Assembly: GCA_018383195.1 (NCBI GenBank)
Contig: JAGZOP010000026.1
Coordinates: 1-28,984, forward strand
DNA from: Clostridiaceae bacterium
GTDB lineage: Bacteria > Bacillota > Clostridia > Oscillospirales > Butyricicoccaceae
Length of the DNA stretch: 28,984 bases
Reading direction: 5' to 3'
This document shows, one piece after another, positions 8,475 through 17,267 of this stretch. The notes under the pieces are model-generated. The model saw nothing but the letters and a program-made list of their open reading frames with translations, had not been told where the DNA came from and did no database searches. The position numbers and the translations under genes are program-made. Numbering within the stretch: position 1 is the first letter of the stretch; every line of letters begins with the position of its first letter.

Positions 8475-10343
8475 CTATCGACTCAATGAAACTCGCAACA
8501 GCTTCTCCCATGTATCCTGGGAGACGGCGGCAGGACCACCGAACACATATGCGTTCTTGATATCCTGCTTTTGCACCGCAATAAAATCGCTAATAGCCGA
8601 GCGATTATAGTCAGCAACGACCACCAGAGGTGACCCGAGCTTTCCGCAAAGCGCTGCGCCAGCAAGTGCATCATAGTGCTCCAAGCCCGTGGCAACACCA
8701 ACATGCGCGGCGGTCATCCCCTGCTTCATGCACCAACGTGCAATCTCGGTGCCTGTCTCGTAAGCAGTGGCACCGGCAAGCCTCACTACCTCCGCAATGG
8801 CCGGGCAGCCTTTGAGCTGGCCCTCGACTCCGCTGCTCACAGCAACAGGACCGCCAACGATAACAGCACGGGTAAATCCCTTGCTCTTCAGGTCGTCAAT
8901 GGACTCAGCCGACAGTCGGTTGGTGCCGGGTTCGCAAAGATAAATGGGGGATTTGCTCCAATATGCATAGGGCGACACGCTCAGAGCATCTTGGAACGTA
9001 TATGAAGTCGCGATGATGCACGTCTTGGACATCGAGCCAGTTTTTGCGACCTCAGCCGCAACAGCGCGTGCAGTCCCCTGTCCGTTAACACCGTACACGC
9101 GAGAGACTGACGAGCAGCCGGCAGCCTTCACCTCACGATCCACGCGCTGAGAAATTGCTGCGGGACCACCAACGATGAATGCAGACTTCGCGCCAAGACG
9201 GCGAATCTCATCGGCAGTTTGTCCGGCCAAAGCACCTGGGTTGGTAATCAATACGGGACAAGAATAGGCACCGGCAAGAGCGCTGGCCGCCAATGCATCA
9301 TGATATGAGGCGTTCGTGGCGATGACGACATGCTGAGAACTTGACCATCCCGCACCTGAAACCGCAGCCATCGTCTCTAAATGAGTTCGACCAAAGAGAC
9401 GGGTCCAAGTAGACTGGCCCACAAACGGATTCTCCAAATCGACGTATGCGAAGTTGATATCAACATTACCCGAAATACCAGCCACCGAGCCCTTGCTGGT
9501 AGCCTGCCACATATCCTTACTGCCTGGGTAATCACAAGTGATATTATATTGAGCAACCCAACGTGACCAGCTATTCAGCTTTTGATCCGTCAGCTTAGTT
9601 GTCCACCAATTAAGGTTCGCGTAAATGCCGGCCTTGTATCCAAGCTGCTCAACGCGTTCGCAGAATGCCGCGGCAATGGAGCAGAGGTCGGCTCCGGCAA
9701 TTCGGCTGTCCTCGAGGTCAATATACAACGGGTAGGTGGGCTTATGGCCCCTCATGAGACCAACCAAATACTCCGCCTCGAAACGCGCTTCTTCAACAGA
9801 TGTGGCATATGAATAAATATAGGAGCCATAAGGAATCCCCTGCCGCTCGCAAGCCGCGGCATTCCTCTCCCAATAGACATCAACACCCGGACGGCCCTTG
9901 CTATCAGTGCCAGCCCACTTGGCAGCGCGCACAATGGCAAAGCTGATATCGTCGGCCTTAACTGCCGCCCAGTCGATATTTTTTTGCCACTCGCTTACAT
10001 CGACACCACGCGTCAATGCTCCGGGTATGGGATCGCCAATACTATTCACCCATGCGCCGCTTTCATTTTTCCCCCACTTTTCAAAAGCGGCATAGAACGA
10101 CGTGCCGTCTCCGGGCTCAGAAGATTCAACAGGAATACCATCGCTGAATCTCCAACTCTCGGCTGGGGCATCCGCATTGACCGCAAGGTCAAGGTCTCCC
10201 ACAACCGGAACCTCATCGACCTCTTCGGCATGAGAGCATAGTGGCGAGAAGGCAGCGGCTGCGGCCAGACCCAGGGCCCCGCGCCGTGAAATAGAGCTTG
10301 AGTCGCACATATCTCCATGTGCTCGATAGTTGTTTTTAGCCAT
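8475..10343 (-). CDS. GH25 lysozyme with triple CWB2 wall-binding repeats
   Basis: The start is taken as ATG at 10341-10343 (622 aa), since GGGG lies 7 nt upstream; an in-frame TTG at 10361 has no ribosome site. The N-terminus carries SISRRGALGLAAAAAFSP, a twin-arginine-like signal with a hydrophobic core and an AEE cleavage region near residue 40. The catalytic domain (about 112-304) is a glycoside hydrolase 25: TRGVDVSEWQ (Asp115) and the DxE pair in LYIDLEDS (Asp209, Glu211), ending with SGNVDINFAY. Such enzymes cut the MurNAc-GlcNAc bond of peptidoglycan. Three CWB2 repeats follow (about 312-622), with YHDALAASALAG, GGPAAISQ, GGPVAVSS and GGPAAVSQ. It resembles the repeat region of the C39-like protein at 3909-6044, so both likely sit on the same wall polymer. 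Likely role: wall remodelling during glycan attachment or division. Confidence 0.92.
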   Translation of the reverse strand: MAKNNYRAHGDMCDSSSISRRGALGLAAAAAFSPLCSHAEEVDEVPVVGDLDLAVNADAPAESWRFSDGIPVESSEPGDGTSFYAAFEKWGKNESGAWVNSIGDPIPGALTRGVDVSEWQKNIDWAAVKADDISFAIVRAAKWAGTDSKGRPGVDVYWERNAAACERQGIPYGSYIYSYATSVEEARFEAEYLVGLMRGHKPTYPLYIDLEDSRIAGADLCSIAAAFCERVEQLGYKAGIYANLNWWTTKLTDQKLNSWSRWVAQYNITCDYPGSKDMWQATSKGSVAGISGNVDINFAYVDLENPFVGQSTWTRLFGRTHLETMAAVSGAGWSSSQHVVIATNASYHDALAASALAGAYSCPVLITNPGALAGQTADEIRRLGAKSAFIVGGPAAISQRVDREVKAAGCSSVSRVYGVNGQGTARAVAAEVAKTGSMSKTCIIATSYTFQDALSVSPYAYWSKSPIYLCEPGTNRLSAESIDDLKSKGFTRAVIVGGPVAVSSGVEGQLKGCPAIAEVVRLAGATAYETGTEIARWCMKQGMTAAHVGVATGLEHYDALAGAALCGKLGSPLVVVADYNRSAISDFIAVQKQDIKNAYVFGGPAAVSQDTWEKLLRVSLSR

Positions 10344-10380
10344 ACCTGCACCCCAAATCAATCGAATTAGATTTTCAAAA

Positions 10381-10386
10381 ATTGTA
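10381..10386 (-). promoter_or_regulatory. Candidate -10 element for the GH25 operon
   Basis: TACAAT on the minus strand lies 37 nt upstream of the chosen GH25 ATG and downstream of the hairpin at 10462-10504. It matches the -10 consensus at five of six positions; the -35 region is weak. Confidence 0.35.
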
Positions 10387-10461
10387 TCCCAGCAGAAAAC
10401 CGAAAACGTGTAATCATTTCAATCGCAAAAGGGTTGGAAAAATATGCACACCTCTGGATGC

Positions 10462-10504
10462 AATCATGCGGCTCCGACACAAATCGTGCTGGAACCGCAT
10501 GATT
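10462..10504 (-). terminator. Long hairpin after the 800-aa glycosyltransferase gene
   Basis: AATCATGCGG (10462-10471) pairs perfectly with CCGCATGATT (10495-10504), and on the minus-strand RNA the helix continues inward through a G-U pair, TCC/GGA, one A-C mismatch and a GCAC/GUGU block to a 5-nt loop. It starts about 20 nt after the stop of the gene at 10524-12926. There is no immediate U-tract (a TTTTT occurs about 24 nt further), so it may be an atypical terminator or an RNA-stability element. Confidence 0.5.
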
Positions 10505-10523
10505 TCAAGGCGCAATCTGGAAT

Positions 10524-12926
10524 CTACTTACACACAAGTTTTTCCTCATGGTCCATCTGGTACCTCGAAGCCTTTGCCGGAATCGAGGAAAAGTTTTGGT
10601 TGAAATACGCATCACCTTGCGACAGGCGCCCAGACCATTTCCCAAGCAATGCCGCCTTGTCGCGAATACGCTCGGCGGGAATGCCCGCTCGTCCCATGCC
10701 GCTGAACCTCGCAATCGATCGATGATACAGCCAGGCCTCCGGCGTATATGTCACCAGATATCCCAATTTAGCAAGCGCGAGAGAGTAGTCGACACTCACA
10801 TATGAGGAACGAAGATCCTCGTCGAAGCATCCGACTTCCTCAAACACCTCCTTGCGCGTTGCAAAGCAGGCCCCATCGACAGCGAACACATTTCTAACAG
10901 TCAACGGGAAGAACAGGTAGCCCGGACTACATGCATCCGTTCCAGCCGCAAGGGGAACAATAGAATCTCTCACAAAGGAAAGTCCAGCTTGCTGAATCGT
11001 ATTGTCGGCATGTCTCGTCATGGTTCCGACAACGCCGACATCGGGGCGAGCGGCAAATCCAAGCAAAGTCTCAAGCCATTCAGGCTCACCCGGGATGACA
11101 TCGTCATGCATGAATACGAGGATATCGCCGTTCGCCTTCCGTGCACCGAGGTTGCAATAGGCAGACAGGGCAAATTGCTCCGGAGTGACGGCAACGCTTA
11201 TCTCCTGCTGAAGATCGCAACCGGAGACGAACTCCAGCACACGGGAGCTCACGGAGTCGTTGCAAACAAAAACGATTTCCCAATTGGAGAAAGACGTTTT
11301 CTGCAGCCCCTCGGTAAAACAACGAAGGACATCGATATCGCCACGGGTGGGAACAATCAATGACGCCTTGAGGGATGCATCCACCTGGTAGTCGACACGG
11401 TATCTAAAGGCCCTGCCATGCGAATTGGACACGTTCGCAGCGATACCGAGGCGGTCAAGATGCTGCTGAACCGCAAGAATGCCCGCCTGGGTGGCATAGG
11501 GCTTGCTATCTGAATTGCCCGCAGTGGACGTCTCGCTGATGCGCCAGTGATACAAGATCTTTGGAACATGATGAATGTGCCCGCCAAGCTCGCTAATCTT
11601 AAGAACCATTGCGTGATCCTGAGCGCCATCAAGCTCTGGACCCGAAGGCTCAATCTGGCGATACGCCTCCGCACGAACGGTCAGGAGGTGGCAAATGTAG
11701 TTGTTGTCTCGCACCATATCGATGCTGAAATCGGGCTTAAACGTCGGCATAGCATAATGCCCATTCGGAAGGAGCTTGTCCTCGTCGCAATACAACAAGT
11801 CGATTTGAGGCTCGGCGGCAATCGCGCGAGCATACTCAAACAGAATGTCAGGCTCCAGCGTGTCGTCATGGTCGAAAAAGCAGAGGTAATCTCCCTTGGC
11901 GGCCTCGATACCAACGTTGGTATTGCCGGTGATGCCCAAATTGCCGTCGAGCTCAATAACGCGAATGCGCGCGTCATTCGAAGCATATGAATCAACCAAG
12001 CTCTTTAGGTCGGCTTCCTCGGGAGTGGAATTGACGAGGACAAGCTCCCAGTTTGGATACGTCTGCTGAAGAACCGAATCCGCCATATCCCTAAAGAAGG
12101 AAAGCGGGGTCTTATACAGAGGAACGATAATACTGAACAGCGGGCCGCTCTTGGACACAAGCGAACGCTGAGCGGTAGCCTCGACGGCAGTCAGCCGATG
12201 GGCAGCAAGCCAATCCTCATACCGCGGATCATCGGCAGCGTTTGCATAGTAGCTCCAGCTAAGATCAAGAGCATCCTTATAAGCCTTGCCGTTAAAGCAC
12301 TTAATCGCATTGACGAAACGACCTTCGTCGTCCAAAGCGGCCAGGCACAAGCCGTGCAAGCCATGTGGAATCACAACGGAGTATTTGAGATTGACATCCG
12401 AATAGGCAGACAAGCCATCATTGAGAAAAAGGCTCGAATGACCCACGATATTCGCAAAGCTGTCGAAGGCAACGACCTCGGCAATACTCCCCTCTTCAGG
12501 CATTGCGATTTCGCCGCGGACGATAAGCCCATCTTCCTTGGGAATAAATCCATCACACGTAAAAGCGAGCTCTCGATGAATGCCAGAACTATCGATATTC
12601 CTAATCGCGGCACACATATCGGCGCGAAGCTTGCCGTTCAGCTTGGACGCAACAGCGTAACGCATAGCGTTGATCCTAAGCGACCCCGCAAGAATGGGAG
12701 CGGCATCGTCCTGGCTTTCCAGCAGAAGTTCGACCCGCTGCACCACATCCAGATCGGGATTAACAAGGACGAACTGATCATCCTGCAGATGCACCAGACT
12801 GCACGGAAGCGAAATTGATCCATAGCTACCTTTTGCAATGACTTGCTTGCCAGCAGGCACGTCAACCCGCAGGAGCGTATACAGCTTGCTATCACCACGG
12901 CAACGGCCAAGGCACGAAATGCTCAA
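10524..12926 (-). CDS. Tandem GT2 glycosyltransferase with N-terminal accessory domain
   Basis: The 800-aa protein has a roughly 250-residue N-terminal region of beta-rich, unassigned sequence, then two GT-A domains. The first (about 263-460) starts FSIIVPLYKTPLSFFRD, has LGITGNTNVGIEAAKGDYL and the metal motif FFDHDDTLEPD (352-355). The second (about 520-760) starts ASLIVPTRGDIDVL and has VFMHDDVIPGE (607-609). Tandem GT2 enzymes of this build make repeating surface glycans, often rhamnose-rich, which would suit the nearby rmlA/rmlB; the sugar is inference. The start is TTG at 12924-12926 with GAGG 7 nt upstream; no in-frame ATG or GTG fits better. A perfect hairpin at 12999-13032 separates it from the DUF2142 gene, so it probably has its own promoter. 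Confidence 0.9.
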   Translation of the reverse strand: MSISCLGRCRGDSKLYTLLRVDVPAGKQVIAKGSYGSISLPCSLVHLQDDQFVLVNPDLDVVQRVELLLESQDDAAPILAGSLRINAMRYAVASKLNGKLRADMCAAIRNIDSSGIHRELAFTCDGFIPKEDGLIVRGEIAMPEEGSIAEVVAFDSFANIVGHSSLFLNDGLSAYSDVNLKYSVVIPHGLHGLCLAALDDEGRFVNAIKCFNGKAYKDALDLSWSYYANAADDPRYEDWLAAHRLTAVEATAQRSLVSKSGPLFSIIVPLYKTPLSFFRDMADSVLQQTYPNWELVLVNSTPEEADLKSLVDSYASNDARIRVIELDGNLGITGNTNVGIEAAKGDYLCFFDHDDTLEPDILFEYARAIAAEPQIDLLYCDEDKLLPNGHYAMPTFKPDFSIDMVRDNNYICHLLTVRAEAYRQIEPSGPELDGAQDHAMVLKISELGGHIHHVPKILYHWRISETSTAGNSDSKPYATQAGILAVQQHLDRLGIAANVSNSHGRAFRYRVDYQVDASLKASLIVPTRGDIDVLRCFTEGLQKTSFSNWEIVFVCNDSVSSRVLEFVSGCDLQQEISVAVTPEQFALSAYCNLGARKANGDILVFMHDDVIPGEPEWLETLLGFAARPDVGVVGTMTRHADNTIQQAGLSFVRDSIVPLAAGTDACSPGYLFFPLTVRNVFAVDGACFATRKEVFEEVGCFDEDLRSSYVSVDYSLALAKLGYLVTYTPEAWLYHRSIARFSGMGRAGIPAERIRDKAALLGKWSGRLSQGDAYFNQNFSSIPAKASRYQMDHEEKLVCK

Positions 12927-12998
12927 AACAATACCTCGCTAGATCTTTGCCCGATTCCAAGAAAACCGGGGAAGGTGTGTCTCTCACTAGGGTAATGG

Positions 12999-13032
12999 AT
13001 AAAGGCGATGACCATGCAGCCATCGCCTTTAT
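12999..13032 (-). terminator. Rho-independent-style terminator after the DUF2142 gene
   Basis: ATAAAGGCGATG (12999-13010) and CATCGCCTTTAT (13021-13032) form a perfect 12-bp stem with a 10-nt loop. It lies about 30 nt downstream of the DUF2142 stop on the minus strand. The A/T-rich ends of the stem supply the U-rich run on the minus-strand RNA (CGCCTTTAT), so it should end the 16270-13064 transcript. Confidence 0.7.
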
Positions 13033-13063
13033 TGTGCAATTCAAACAGACGTAAGGAACGACG

Positions 13064-15145
13064 CTACACCACACATTTTGAAACCACGAAGACAAAAGTC
13101 CAGAACAGAAGACAGAACAAGGATACGAGGTAGATTACCTTTTTGGTACCGTCCTTGAAACCCAAAGGCTTTCCGTAGTTCAAAAGAACTGCGAGCATCG
13201 GGGCAAGTATTGGCAACTGATATCGAAGCTGGCACCCATTCACCGTTTCATAGCCAACAGGAGTGAACGAAATGTAAAGGGCGGTCGCAACGAGAATGTA
13301 TGTCCCAAGATATATGACTGCCGCCCAAGCAGTAGACCCCTTCCCAGCATGGCGCCACGCATCGCCATCCTCGTTATCGAAAAGGGCGATGCCGATAAGG
13401 AAAAGGACGGGAACGAGGTTGACCAGTGGACTACCGAAAGACAAAAACGGAATCGATACGGGAGAACTATCCGACAGATAAGAAAAGGAGAGCAGATAGC
13501 CAGATGAATAAGAAGGATTGAAAAACGTAGAGACAAAGAACCCCAACAGAATGCCGGCGTATTCGAGCGGATTGCCGAGAATAAACTTAAGCTGCTCAGA
13601 GGAACTGACCTCTGAGCCGCCTCGCAGGTCCCCAACTTCGGCGCCGTTCCCCACATTGAACAGGAAGGGAAGCGCGAAAGAAGCGAGGACAAACAGCCCA
13701 AACAGCACAACAAATAGGTAATACTGCCTCCTTTGTGCGCCATCGGAGAACTTGGATGGGGGCATCAGGAAGAAGAGACCAATTATCGGAAAATAGACAG
13801 CCTTAACGCCAAGACCTAAAAACAGGACTAGAGCCGCCATCGCGATCTGCGAAAAGTCGAGCAGCTTATCACTGCCCCACATTTCTCGAAACAGTATCGC
13901 AATCCCAAGAAGGATCATGCCGGTGAGCCAAGGATCATAAGAGTAATTCGATGCAAGGAAAATGCTCTCCGGAATAAGGGCGATAACAACGAATAGGACT
14001 TTTTTGACAGGGCTGATCCTAATGGCGCAGAAGCAAATAGCACAATAAGCTATTAGATTTGCAACGCGGCCCAAGATAAGAGTTACGGAAAAAGGTAGGT
14101 GTAGCAACCTTCCAGTCCACAACCCAATGGCCGAAGGGAGATAGCCCAGCGAGGTGAAAGACAGCAGCTGGTCGGGATAGTACCGCTTAATGACTTGACC
14201 TTCTTCGATATCCATCTGCTGGGCCTCATCGATCTTGCCCTCGAATGCTCTCCGCTCAGCAACGGGCCAAAGATCAAGATTGATATCCTCCTCTTCACCC
14301 AGGGCGAAGCGAATTGCCATCTCGCTCATTCTCTGTTCCTCGTTCGTAATCTCCGGGGAGGTTACATACGAAAGGTTGAGAGCGTTCTTGAAATGAATCT
14401 GATCGTCCCAAGAGGCGCCCGTCATCGGAGGGACGAGGACGCATAGAACCAAGCCAACGGGAATTGCAATTGACAGAAAAACCCACTCGGGAATGATTGA
14501 GATTCTACGAGAAGCGGCAATTACCGTAAGGGGAAGAGCGATAGCGACGCCGAACAGGACCACTGACATCATCGAAAGATCGAACGCCGCAGCTAAATAA
14601 CTCAAAACCAGCAGCACGGCAATCGTGATGCAAATGAGCGAAATGAGGTCCCGCTTGTCATATTGAACCTTGGTGACAAGGGCTCTCTTCGCGTTAGGCG
14701 CACAATATCGACTCTTGCATCCCGAGAACAGAGAAATCGCAACGAAGGACAGCAACGTAAAGACAATGGTTCTTTTTATTCCCCAATCAGATAGCGCAAG
14801 CGGGGAACTTAGCGGCGCCCCGAACAGCGTAAGGAACTCAAGCGCAACCCCGGAAAGAACTGATACCAGAGCAAGGTAGGCCAGTCCTCTCCACCCGCTT
14901 TCTCCGAATAATGCAGCGCGACGTTCAATCAAGAAAGTTCGAATCGTATATAAACCAACGATATATATCAAGGAAGCATACGTGAGCAGAACAAATGCCC
15001 CAGCAACCTTCCCGGTAGACAATAAATTCCAGGTACAAAGCCCAAGAACAAGCCAATATGCAGCAGCAGCAATCGTCAGTAGAGCTCGTAAGCGCCTCGA
15101 ATAACAGACTTTATCCGCTTCTCTCTCCTGCAAGTTGACAATCAT
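13064..15145 (-). CDS. DUF2142-family polytopic membrane protein, probable GT-C-like glycan enzyme
   Basis: The 693-aa protein is strongly hydrophobic with roughly 12 or more membrane segments. A long extracytoplasmic loop contains the acidic SWDDQIHFKNALNLSYV, reminiscent of the catalytic loop of GT-C glycosyltransferases and characteristic of DUF2142 proteins. The C-terminus after CQLRYQLPILAPMLAVLL matches the usual end of this family. The ATG at 15143-15145 has GGGG 8 nt upstream. It follows the DUF2304 and polyprenyl-phosphate glycosyltransferase genes on the same strand. In this known arrangement the cytosolic transferase loads a sugar on a polyprenyl phosphate carrier and a multi-span protein transfers it outside the membrane. 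The acceptor is not evident from the sequence. Confidence 0.82.
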   Translation of the reverse strand: MIVNLQEREADKVCYSRRLRALLTIAAAAYWLVLGLCTWNLLSTGKVAGAFVLLTYASLIYIVGLYTIRTFLIERRAALFGESGWRGLAYLALVSVLSGVALEFLTLFGAPLSSPLALSDWGIKRTIVFTLLSFVAISLFSGCKSRYCAPNAKRALVTKVQYDKRDLISLICITIAVLLVLSYLAAAFDLSMMSVVLFGVAIALPLTVIAASRRISIIPEWVFLSIAIPVGLVLCVLVPPMTGASWDDQIHFKNALNLSYVTSPEITNEEQRMSEMAIRFALGEEEDINLDLWPVAERRAFEGKIDEAQQMDIEEGQVIKRYYPDQLLSFTSLGYLPSAIGLWTGRLLHLPFSVTLILGRVANLIAYCAICFCAIRISPVKKVLFVVIALIPESIFLASNYSYDPWLTGMILLGIAILFREMWGSDKLLDFSQIAMAALVLFLGLGVKAVYFPIIGLFFLMPPSKFSDGAQRRQYYLFVVLFGLFVLASFALPFLFNVGNGAEVGDLRGGSEVSSSEQLKFILGNPLEYAGILLGFFVSTFFNPSYSSGYLLSFSYLSDSSPVSIPFLSFGSPLVNLVPVLFLIGIALFDNEDGDAWRHAGKGSTAWAAVIYLGTYILVATALYISFTPVGYETVNGCQLRYQLPILAPMLAVLLNYGKPLGFKDGTKKVIYLVSLFCLLFWTFVFVVSKCVV

Positions 15146-15220
15146 GATTGAAACCCCATTACAACAAGACCGACTTATTAGAAAAACCGAAATAGTCTAA
15201 ACGATTCAACAAAAGCCCGA

Positions 15221-15568
15221 TCATCGATTCTTCTCTTCGAGTTCTTTTTCCAGGATTGCTATCCGCTGGATTGCATTTTTAAGCGCTTCAGCCTGAGAAC
15301 TTACAATTGTGCTGAGTGAAAGCATAATCACAATCGAAAGAACAAAGCCAACGAAGAAAAGGAAATTAGAGGGCACCTCGAAGCCGCATGCTGCAGACAG
15401 AAAAAGCAAAGGCTGGGGAAAAACGGCACCCAAGGCAACAGCTATCGCAAGCAACAACCACAGCAGCGAGTAGCGAAGCTGCATTTTTCCACGAGATACA
15501 AGAAAAACTACCCAGGTAAGAAGGCCGATTCCAACAGCAATGGCGACAATCTGTTGAATTCCAGACAT
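15221..15568 (-). CDS. DUF2304 small membrane protein
   Basis: The 115-aa protein has three hydrophobic segments (about 8-24, 33-54 and 66-88) and ends in a charged coiled-coil stretch with EALKNAIQRIAILEKELEEK. The central LRYSLLWLLLAIAVALGAVFP is typical of DUF2304 (usual length 110-120 aa). The ATG at 15566-15568 has GGGAAGGGA upstream and starts 12 nt after the stop of the polyprenyl-phosphate glycosyltransferase gene. DUF2304 proteins commonly accompany such transferases and probably assist membrane association or flipping of the carrier-linked sugar; the exact role is not established. Confidence 0.88.
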   Translation of the reverse strand: MSGIQQIVAIAVGIGLLTWVVFLVSRGKMQLRYSLLWLLLAIAVALGAVFPQPLLFLSAACGFEVPSNFLFFVGFVLSIVIMLSLSTIVSSQAEALKNAIQRIAILEKELEEKNR

Positions 15569-15580
15569 ATTATCCCTTCC

Positions 15581-16270
15581 CTAACGCGTCTTTGAAAAGG
15601 TCGCAATCGCAATAGCGAGGGTCACCTTTATCATGTAATAGACGCTAGAGACTAAACCGATGGAAGATGATCCGCCCTGACGTTCCCTCATGACAACAGG
15701 GACCTCCCCAACCGAGAGTCCCGACCTAGTTGCTACGACAAGCGACTCGGGCTCAGGATAGTCTGTTGGGTACTCCGCGCTATACAGCTCTATCGCTTTC
15801 TTTCCGCACGCGCGAAAACCCGATGTTGGATCGGTGACATTCAATCCAACAAACAGGCGAATTAAGAAAGCGAGCCAAGTTTTACCAATCCTGCGCATTA
15901 AGGTTGACTGAAAGCCCTTCGGCTCCTCGATGAACCGAGAGCCGACCACCACATCATTACCCTTATCTATCGAAGAAAGCAAATCTGGAATATAGGCAAC
16001 GTCATGCTGGCCGTCTCCATCAAACTGAACATCCACATCATAGCCATTACGTTGTGCATATTTATGTCCACTCTGAACCGCGCCACCGATACCCAGATTA
16101 CTAGGCAAGTCGAGCACGTTAACCCCATTTGCCCTACACAGTTCTAAAGTTTTATCAGTTGAGCCATCGTTCACGACAACATAATCGTAGCCAGCTTCAA
16201 CAACGCTGCTTACCGTTGTGAGGATTGCCTCCTCCTCGTTGTAGGCAGGTATAATAACCAAGACGCGCAA
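15581..16270 (-). CDS. DPM1-like polyprenyl-phosphate glycosyltransferase (GT2)
   Basis: The start is taken as TTG at 16268-16270 (229 aa, MRVLVIIPAYNEEEAI), which removes an 8-residue extension that actually spells the ribosome site AGGAGGG (16280-16286, about 9-10 nt upstream). The GT-A fold shows VVVNDGSTDKT (32-41), the metal-binding FDGDGQHD (D84/D86), VVGSRF and TDPTSGFRACGKKAIE, all typical of the DPM1-like group that moves a sugar from a nucleotide donor to polyprenyl phosphate. No large C-terminal membrane domain is present; one hydrophobic stretch (YYMIKVTLAIAIAT) lies at the very end. It heads an operon with DUF2304 and DUF2142 genes. Confidence 0.92.
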   Translation of the reverse strand: MRVLVIIPAYNEEEAILTTVSSVVEAGYDYVVVNDGSTDKTLELCRANGVNVLDLPSNLGIGGAVQSGHKYAQRNGYDVDVQFDGDGQHDVAYIPDLLSSIDKGNDVVVGSRFIEEPKGFQSTLMRRIGKTWLAFLIRLFVGLNVTDPTSGFRACGKKAIELYSAEYPTDYPEPESLVVATRSGLSVGEVPVVMRERQGGSSSIGLVSSVYYMIKVTLAIAIATFSKTR

Positions 16271-16303
16271 TTCGCAAGTCCCTCCTATAGCCAAACTTTT
16301 ACA

Positions 16304-16309
16304 ATTATA
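16304..16309 (-). promoter_or_regulatory. Candidate -10 element of the 16270-13064 operon
   Basis: A perfect TATAAT on the minus strand, about 18 nt upstream of the AGGAGGG ribosome site at 16280-16286, in the divergent intergenic region. The -35 region is poor (AAAATC at 17 nt spacing). Confidence 0.4.
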
Positions 16310-16432
16310 GCGTTGACGCCCATAGAGATTTTCAGCTTGCCAGCGTCACATTTACTACGGGAGAATCCGGTTGGCCACCCAAAACAGCCTGCGATCAAAC
16401 GATATGGTCGAAAGCATTGGAGAGCGAGAACT

Positions 16433-17227
16433 ATGTATACGAGCGATGACCACACCTTCGCAATTTGCGCCTATAAGTCTAGCCCGCATTTGGAAGATTG
16501 CGTGAAGTCTATTATCAATCAGATTTCACCATCCAGCGTTTTCATTGCAACCTCAACCCCCAACGACCACATTGCCGATATCGCACGGCGCTATAACCTG
16601 CGCGTGTTCGTCAACCTTGAACAACCCGGAATCTCATCCGATTGGAACTTTGCAGCTGCGCAGTCACATACACCACTCATTACCATTGCGCATCAAGACG
16701 ACATTTATTCCCCAGACTATTCCTCGGAGATGCTAAACGCTGTCAACACTTCAGATAACCCCCTGCTATTCTTCTCTGACTATGGTGAACTTCGCAACGG
16801 AGATACCATATCCGACTCGCGACTATTGCGAATTAAACGAATGCTATTAGCCCCCTTAAAGAATCACAGACTGAGGGGGAACTCCCTTGTAAAGCGAAGG
16901 TGCCTATCACTTGGCTCCCCTATCTGCTGCCCTTCCGTCACTTACCATATGCCGACCCTGCCAAAACCCCTTTTCCTCAATAATTACAAATGCGATTTAG
17001 ACTGGGAGACGTGGGAGAGAGTGTCGAGAATAGAGGGGGACTTTCTCTATTCTCCTAAAGCCCTCATGCTGCATCGTATACACGGCGAATCAGAAACATC
17101 CAATTTAATTGCGAATAATACGAGGTCGCAGGAAGATCTAGAAATGCTTGAGAAATTTTGGCCGAAATACATGGCGAGATTCATCAACCATTTTTACGCT
17201 AAAGCACAAAACAGCAATGCGCTATAA
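16433..17227 (+). CDS. GT2-type glycosyltransferase, short
   Basis: The start is taken as ATG at 16433 (264 aa) because GGAGAG (16419-16424) is 8 nt upstream; the longer frame back to 16313 has no ribosome site and a non-family extension. The protein opens DDHTFAICAYKSSPHLEDCV, a GT2 start in which the usual VSVIIPxYN is replaced by FAICAYKSS, and has ITIAHQDDIYSPDY with the metal motif at D89-D90, and a late DLDWETWERV segment. It is on the plus strand, against the run of its neighbours, and its bases are AT-richer. With the next gene it forms a two-gene plus-strand unit. Donor and acceptor are unknown. Confidence 0.82.
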   Translation: MYTSDDHTFAICAYKSSPHLEDCVKSIINQISPSSVFIATSTPNDHIADIARRYNLRVFVNLEQPGISSDWNFAAAQSHTPLITIAHQDDIYSPDYSSEMLNAVNTSDNPLLFFSDYGELRNGDTISDSRLLRIKRMLLAPLKNHRLRGNSLVKRRCLSLGSPICCPSVTYHMPTLPKPLFLNNYKCDLDWETWERVSRIEGDFLYSPKALMLHRIHGESETSNLIANNTRSQEDLEMLEKFWPKYMARFINHFYAKAQNSNAL

Positions 17228-17267
17228 CCCCGACAAGCCGCCCCTTTAGTTCGTGACGGAGCAAATT

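Noticed and set aside
16313..16432. 40-residue N-terminal extension of the short GT2 protein
   Set aside because: No ribosome site at 16313 and no GT2-like sequence before residue 41, whereas ATG 16433 has GGAGAG at ideal spacing.
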